27,498 nucleotides of DNA from CANJDH01 sp964443245 (GTDB lineage Bacteria > Pseudomonadota > Gammaproteobacteria > Burkholderiales > JAEUOS01): contig CAYUEG010000043.1 in NCBI GenBank assembly GCA_964443245.1, positions 1 through 27,498 on the forward strand, read 5' to 3'. The notes beneath the pieces are model-generated. The model was given only the letters and a program-made list of their open reading frames with translations. It was not told where the DNA came from and made no database searches. A program made the translations under genes and the position numbers. Below are positions 24,518 to 27,498 of this stretch, in pieces (the first letter of the stretch is position 1; every line of letters starts with the position of its first letter).

Positions 24518-25585
24518 TCAAGGCCGCGCGCGTTGCGCTGCCGGTGGCAGGTGGGCATTGGTGAAGACGTCGGCCGGCGCCGGGGAGCGCGGCAAGCGGC
24601 TGCCCGCCACCATCAGGGCAATGCTGCGCGCAAACCGTGCGGCATCCACATCGCCCACGTGGGTCTGCTTCGTGCCGGCCGGAAAGGCGGCACTCATCTC
24701 CACATCCAGCGTGGCGCGCAAGCGCGCCCGCTCGGCGGCGCGGTGAAACCCCGGCGCAGCCTGCGCCAGTGCTTCGAGCCCGGCCTCGGGATCGCGCAGC
24801 ATGTCGATCACGCCACGGTTGAAGGCGCGCAGCACACCGGCGACTCGCGCCGGCTCTTCGCGCAGCAGACGAGGCGAGGCCATCACCACGCTGCCATAGA
24901 GGTCAGGCACAAACTCGGCAAACTGCAGAAAGCGCACGCGGCGCAAGAGGCCAGGGTCGGCGGCCACCAGCGAACCGGTGAAGGTGCTCACATAACCGAA
25001 GGCACCCGCTGCGCGGCCGGCCAGCACGTCCTCCGCCATGCCCGCCATGCCGGACCAGGTGCCGGCGATCTCGGTTTGCGCAGGGTTCATCTGCTGGTGC
25101 TGGCACAGCGCGCCAAAGGTGCGCAGCGCCACGTCCGAATCATGGCCGATCACCCGCTGCCCGGCCAGTTGCCGCGGATGCCTGATCGGCCCATCGGCCG
25201 CCACCAGCACGCAGGAGGGAGAGGCGTTGAACATCATGTACACCCCGCGCGGGGCGGTTTCCGGCGTGCGCGCGTGCACTTCAATGAGCGAATTGACATC
25301 GCCATAGGCCAGATCGTAATCACCGGAAGCCATGCGCGGCGCCGCCGTATAGGCCCCGGCCCCGGGGGTGAGCTGCAGCTCGATGCCCTCGGCCGCCAGA
25401 TATCCGCGGGTCTGCGCCAGCCAGAGCCAGGCCTGCGGGCTGGAAAAACTCGTGTTGAGCAGCATGCGCAGCGGCCTGGCCGGGCGCTGCGCCCGCGCCG
25501 GCAAAGTGTGCAAAAGCGTGCCAGCGGCGGTGGCAGCGAGGATGCGACGGCGGGCCGTGCCGCGCGGCGAAAGGGAGGGATTCAT
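24518..25585 (-). CDS. ABC-type periplasmic substrate-binding protein (NMT1/SsuA-like), first paralogue
   Basis: A 355-residue protein, first gene of the sensor operon. The leader MNPSLSPRGTARRRILAATA has a twin-arginine-like motif and ends PARAQ. The mature part parallels the next gene: RMLLNTSFSSPQAWLWLAQT, YDLAYGDVNSLIEV, RVIGHDSDVALRTF, AFGYVSTF and RRVRFLQFAEFVPDLYG. ATG 25585 is preferred to GTG 25618 because the latter falls inside promoter B. No Shine-Dalgarno precedes it, and the start predicted from promoter B almost coincides with the ATG, so the mRNA may be leaderless. The ligand could be a thiamine-precursor-like, sulfonate-like or aromatic molecule; sequence does not decide. Confidence 0.87.
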   Translation of the reverse strand: MNPSLSPRGTARRRILAATAAGTLLHTLPARAQRPARPLRMLLNTSFSSPQAWLWLAQTRGYLAAEGIELQLTPGAGAYTAAPRMASGDYDLAYGDVNSLIEVHARTPETAPRGVYMMFNASPSCVLVAADGPIRHPRQLAGQRVIGHDSDVALRTFGALCQHQQMNPAQTEIAGTWSGMAGMAEDVLAGRAAGAFGYVSTFTGSLVAADPGLLRRVRFLQFAEFVPDLYGSVVMASPRLLREEPARVAGVLRAFNRGVIDMLRDPEAGLEALAQAAPGFHRAAERARLRATLDVEMSAAFPAGTKQTHVGDVDAARFARSIALMVAGSRLPRSPAPADVFTNAHLPPAAQRARP

Positions 25586-25591
25586 GACGCC

Positions 25592-25657
25592 ACTGTAAAG
25601 CACGGTGAGGTTTGGCACCCATCCGTAGCAACGCCGGCGGCGCTACGTAGTTCTACT
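25592..25657 (-). promoter_or_regulatory. Promoter B (sensor operon) with FixJ-type operator candidate
   Basis: On the minus strand: AGTAG-N2-CTACG (25646-25657), 20 bp, GGATGGGTGCCAA, weak -35 GGGTGC (25615-25620), 17 bp and -10 TACAGT (25592-25597). It mirrors promoter A element by element, with one extra G. A second imperfect site with one perfect CTACG half (25624-25635) is again 22 bp from the first. Confidence 0.6.
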
Positions 25658-25770
25658 GAGTGACGTCGCTTAAGCGGTTGGGCCAAAGGGAGCTTGCAGC
25701 GCCATGCTCGGCGCAAGGAGAAAGTGCATATCGAGCCGTTCTCACCCTGAGTCCTGCGCACGAAAAGAGA

Positions 25771-25803
25771 CGAAAACCCTTGGTGGGAGCGGCTCTCAGG
25801 CCA
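25771..25803 (-). repeat. Dispersed repeat, copy 4
   Basis: It shares 25 consecutive bases with copy 3 and overlaps the end of the antitoxin gene, supplying its last Ala codon and the TGA stop. Confidence 0.7.
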
Positions 25804-26122
25804 CTTCTTTGAGCATGTCTGGATGCCGAGCCACGATTCTGAGCAGGGTTCGCGCCGCACCAGTGGGCGACCGGCGCCCCTGCTCCCATTGCTGCAACGT
25901 GCGCTTGGAAATGCCCAGCATGTCGGCAAACTGCGCCTGCGAGAGGCCCGAGGCAAAACGCGCCTTCACAATGTCGGACTCCGAAAAGCTGCCATCCTTG
26001 TTCGGCACGTGCACGCGGCCGACACGCCCCTTCGCCAAATCGGCCGTCGCCTCCAGAATTTCGGCGTTCAGATCGCGCTTCGCGTCCCGTGCGCGCAACT
26101 GATTCTCAGTCAATTTGGGCAT
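25796..26122 (-). CDS. XRE-family antitoxin (HigA/NadS-like)
   Basis: A 108-residue protein. The N-terminal half (about 1-45) is charged and includes LTENQLRARDAKRDLNAEI; the C-terminal half is an XRE helix-turn-helix, with ARFASGLSQAQFADMLGISKRTLQQWEQGRRSPTG as the DNA-binding core and a closing AARTLLRIVARHPDML helix typical of HigA2/NadS antitoxins. It overlaps the toxin gene by 17 bp, indicating coupled translation. It should neutralise the toxin and repress the pair at the 24-bp palindrome upstream. Its last codons lie in repeat copy 4. Confidence 0.88.
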   Translation of the reverse strand: MPKLTENQLRARDAKRDLNAEILEATADLAKGRVGRVHVPNKDGSFSESDIVKARFASGLSQAQFADMLGISKRTLQQWEQGRRSPTGAARTLLRIVARHPDMLKEVA

Positions 26123-26510
26123 GGTCGATCGACTCCTTCAGTTTCAACAGACTCTTGACCGCGATGTTCTCGCGGGCGCTCTTGGCATACACCGTCATCA
26201 ACCAGATGCGCCCCAGACGATCCTGTACGTAATAAATCACCCGCAATCCGCCCCGCTTGCCGGCACCCTCGCGGGCCCAGCGAATCTTGCGCACACCACC
26301 GGTTTCGGGAATTACATCACCCGCTAACGGATTGGACGCAAGGTGGCGCTGAAATGCCGCGAACTCATCATCACTGAAAAAGTCGTCGCGCACGCGCGAA
26401 AACGACGTCAGCTCAATGAATCTGAATGTCACCGGATTGTACGCCAATGGCGCATAGCCATGCAATGGAGCCGACTTGGCTGATGCCCCCGTTTTCCGTG
26501 TGCTTGCCAT
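26106..26510 (-). CDS. RelE/HigB-family toxin with N-terminal extension
   Basis: A 134-residue protein whose family match starts at about residue 27 (VTFRFIELTSFSRVRDDFFSDD). The signature GVRKIRWAREGAGKRGGLRVIYY (about 72-94), then IWLMTVYAK, is that of HigB2/RelE mRNA interferases. These cut mRNA at the ribosome. ATG 26510 is supported by GAGG about 7 nt upstream and the operator just before it, giving a 26-residue extension rich in Ala/Ser/Lys. A GTG at 26429 would give the usual family length. The toxin gene comes first and the antitoxin second, as in HigBA. Confidence 0.86.
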   Translation of the reverse strand: MASTRKTGASAKSAPLHGYAPLAYNPVTFRFIELTSFSRVRDDFFSDDEFAAFQRHLASNPLAGDVIPETGGVRKIRWAREGAGKRGGLRVIYYVQDRLGRIWLMTVYAKSARENIAVKSLLKLKESIDHAQID

Positions 26511-26522
26511 GACCTCGCCTCA

Positions 26523-26546
26523 TAAGCTGTATTTAAATACAGCTTA
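26523..26546. promoter_or_regulatory. 24-bp perfect palindromic operator of the toxin-antitoxin pair
   Basis: TAAGCTGTATTT is followed immediately by its exact reverse complement. The palindrome ends 12 bp before the toxin ATG and overlaps a candidate -10 (TATTTA); a TTGGTA box sits 18 bp further upstream on the minus strand. It is the AT-rich exception in a GC-rich region and is the expected site for antitoxin autorepression. Confidence 0.8.
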
Positions 26547-26793
26547 CCAAGCCGCTTTACCAAGGGCAAGTGGGTGAACACCTTGCGCAGGACCCTATTC
26601 CCCGACCGCTTCCACCCACCCCGCATCATGATTCTCCGGGTGATTCACCCGATTGCCAGGCGGCCCGGCGAAGCAGGCGGCTAGTTCCATCGCCGAGGGC
26701 GGGAAAGGGATGCCGCAGGCGCGCGGCAGATTGCCGTGGCGAGCTGAAATCCTCGTGATATCGTGCGCCGGACTGCTCTCCTCCGATCACGCC

Positions 26794-27498
26794 ATGCCTG
26801 ATCCGCAAGACCAGCAACGCCTTGCTGCCCAGCTACGCGCCCTGCTCGCGCCCGGCGAGCCCGTCCTGTGGTCCGGCTCACCCGACCCCAAAGCCTACCG
26901 GACCCTCCACACCGGCGGTGGCTGGGTGGCGCTGATCTTCGTACTGGCGGGCTTTGGTTTTCCCGGTACCTTCATCGCGATGACCGAGGCAAAAGACGCC
27001 GGGTTCTGGTTCACGATGCTGTTTTTTTCCCTGATCGGCTTCGTGGGCCTGTGGGGATTCACCCTTCCCCGCCGCGCGCAGCAGCAGGCCGGTCGCACCC
27101 TCTACGCCATTACCGGGCAGCGCGCCCTGATCGTGATGACCAACAACGCGCCGGAATCGATGGCCCTGGACCAGCTCGAGAGCATCAGCGTGACCGAACG
27201 CCGCGACCGCTCCGGCGACCTGATGCTGCGCTTCGACTACGACCGCGCGCGCGACCAAGCCAGTGCGGTACGGCGCGACCGGTTCGTTGGCCTGCCGCGC
27301 GTGCGCGAAGTGGCGGCCATCCTGCGCCGCGCTGCGAGCGGCGAATCTGCCCCTGCACCCGCTGCGCCGGGCGCACCGCGCGTGCCGGCCGACGCCCCGG
27401 TCAATGCGCGCCGCCTCCTGCCCTGGCTGGACGCCGACGAGCGCATCACCTGGGCGGGCAAGCCGTCGGCACGCGCCAAACGCACCGAGCTCTGGTAC
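26794..27498 (+). CDS. PH-domain-like membrane protein, duplicated module (3' cut by window edge)
   Basis: Open from ATG 26794 to the last base, 235 codons. Residues about 15-30 (LLAPGEPVLWSGSPDP) are followed by two transmembrane helices (GGGWVALIFVLAGFGF and FTMLFFSLIGFVGLWGF) and a bacterial PH-like core (LYAITGQRALIVMTNN, DQLESISVTERRDRSGDL). After an Ala/Pro linker (about 185-208) a second copy of the opening motif appears: LLPWLDADERITWAGKPSARA. This suggests a tandem duplication or an internal repeat continuing outside the window. Such YdbS/bPH2-like proteins lie in the inner membrane with no defined role. No ribosome site is obvious. Confidence 0.72.
   Translation, partial: MPDPQDQQRLAAQLRALLAPGEPVLWSGSPDPKAYRTLHTGGGWVALIFVLAGFGFPGTFIAMTEAKDAGFWFTMLFFSLIGFVGLWGFTLPRRAQQQAGRTLYAITGQRALIVMTNNAPESMALDQLESISVTERRDRSGDLMLRFDYDRARDQASAVRRDRFVGLPRVREVAAILRRAASGESAPAPAAPGAPRVPADAPVNARRLLPWLDADERITWAGKPSARAKRTELWY

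Noticed and set aside
23508..25663. Long plus-strand frames opposite both binding-protein genes
   Set aside because: Shadow frames of the minus-strand genes; no recognisable domain.
26547..26793. Hidden small gene in the space before the PH-domain protein
   Set aside because: No start with a ribosome site and no plausible product on either strand; I see nothing supported in it.

Overview
The window is GC-rich, densely coded DNA from a betaproteobacterium, most likely Burkholderiales. The evidence is two Bug-type tripartite-tricarboxylate (TTT) receptors beside a CaiB/BaiF CoA-transferase, betaproteobacterial-style two-component systems and high-GC codon use. I see no rRNA, tRNA, CRISPR, phage or insertion sequence. 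A run of 100 N (4452-4551) marks a scaffold join. No gene-free stretch exceeds about 300 bases.

Left part (1-7.7 kb), mostly plus strand: the end of a serine beta-lactamase-like hydrolase, a D-2-hydroxyacid dehydrogenase, an adenylate cyclase fused to an FHA domain, a 34-residue lysine-rich mini-protein (minus), a cupin, a one-helix membrane protein (minus), two divergent Bug receptors that both lose their 5' ends in the N gap, a CoA-transferase, and a stand-alone LuxR-type regulator (minus).

Middle (7.7-17.1 kb): a very large minus-strand gene (1952 codons) joins a GMC flavo-oxidoreductase with a 4Fe-4S motif, an alpha/beta-hydrolase with a Cys nucleophile, and a PhoD-like metallophosphoesterase. 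Upstream on the same strand are a hybrid histidine kinase and an overlapping NarL-type response regulator; a glutathione transferase diverges from them. A nearly identical 16-bp palindrome, CATGAC-N4-GTCATG, lies upstream of the LuxR gene and in the regulator/GST divergent region, suggesting one regulon.

Right part (17.2-25.6 kb), all minus strand: two tandem SAM-methyltransferase-like proteins with signal peptides, a secreted PliG/PPC-like protein, then what I regard as the most interesting unit. Two paralogous periplasmic binding proteins, with no transporter subunits, are followed by a histidine kinase and a FixJ-type response regulator, and then by an exported GlcG/HbpS-like haem-binding protein and an exported ankyrin protein. 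The promoter before the first binding protein and the one before the GlcG gene share an architecture: a CGTAG-N2-CTACG palindrome, 20 bp, a conserved GGATGG(G)TGCCAA block, 17 bp from a weak -35 to a TAMAGT -10. This fits a ligand-sensing system in which the regulator activates both its own operon and the exported effectors.

Far right: a toxin-first HigBA/RelE-like pair with a perfect 24-bp palindromic operator, then the start of a duplicated PH-domain-like membrane protein that runs off the end. Four copies of a roughly 33-bp dispersed repeat, all in one orientation, lie at or just after the 3' ends of minus-strand genes and in two cases supply a start or stop codon.
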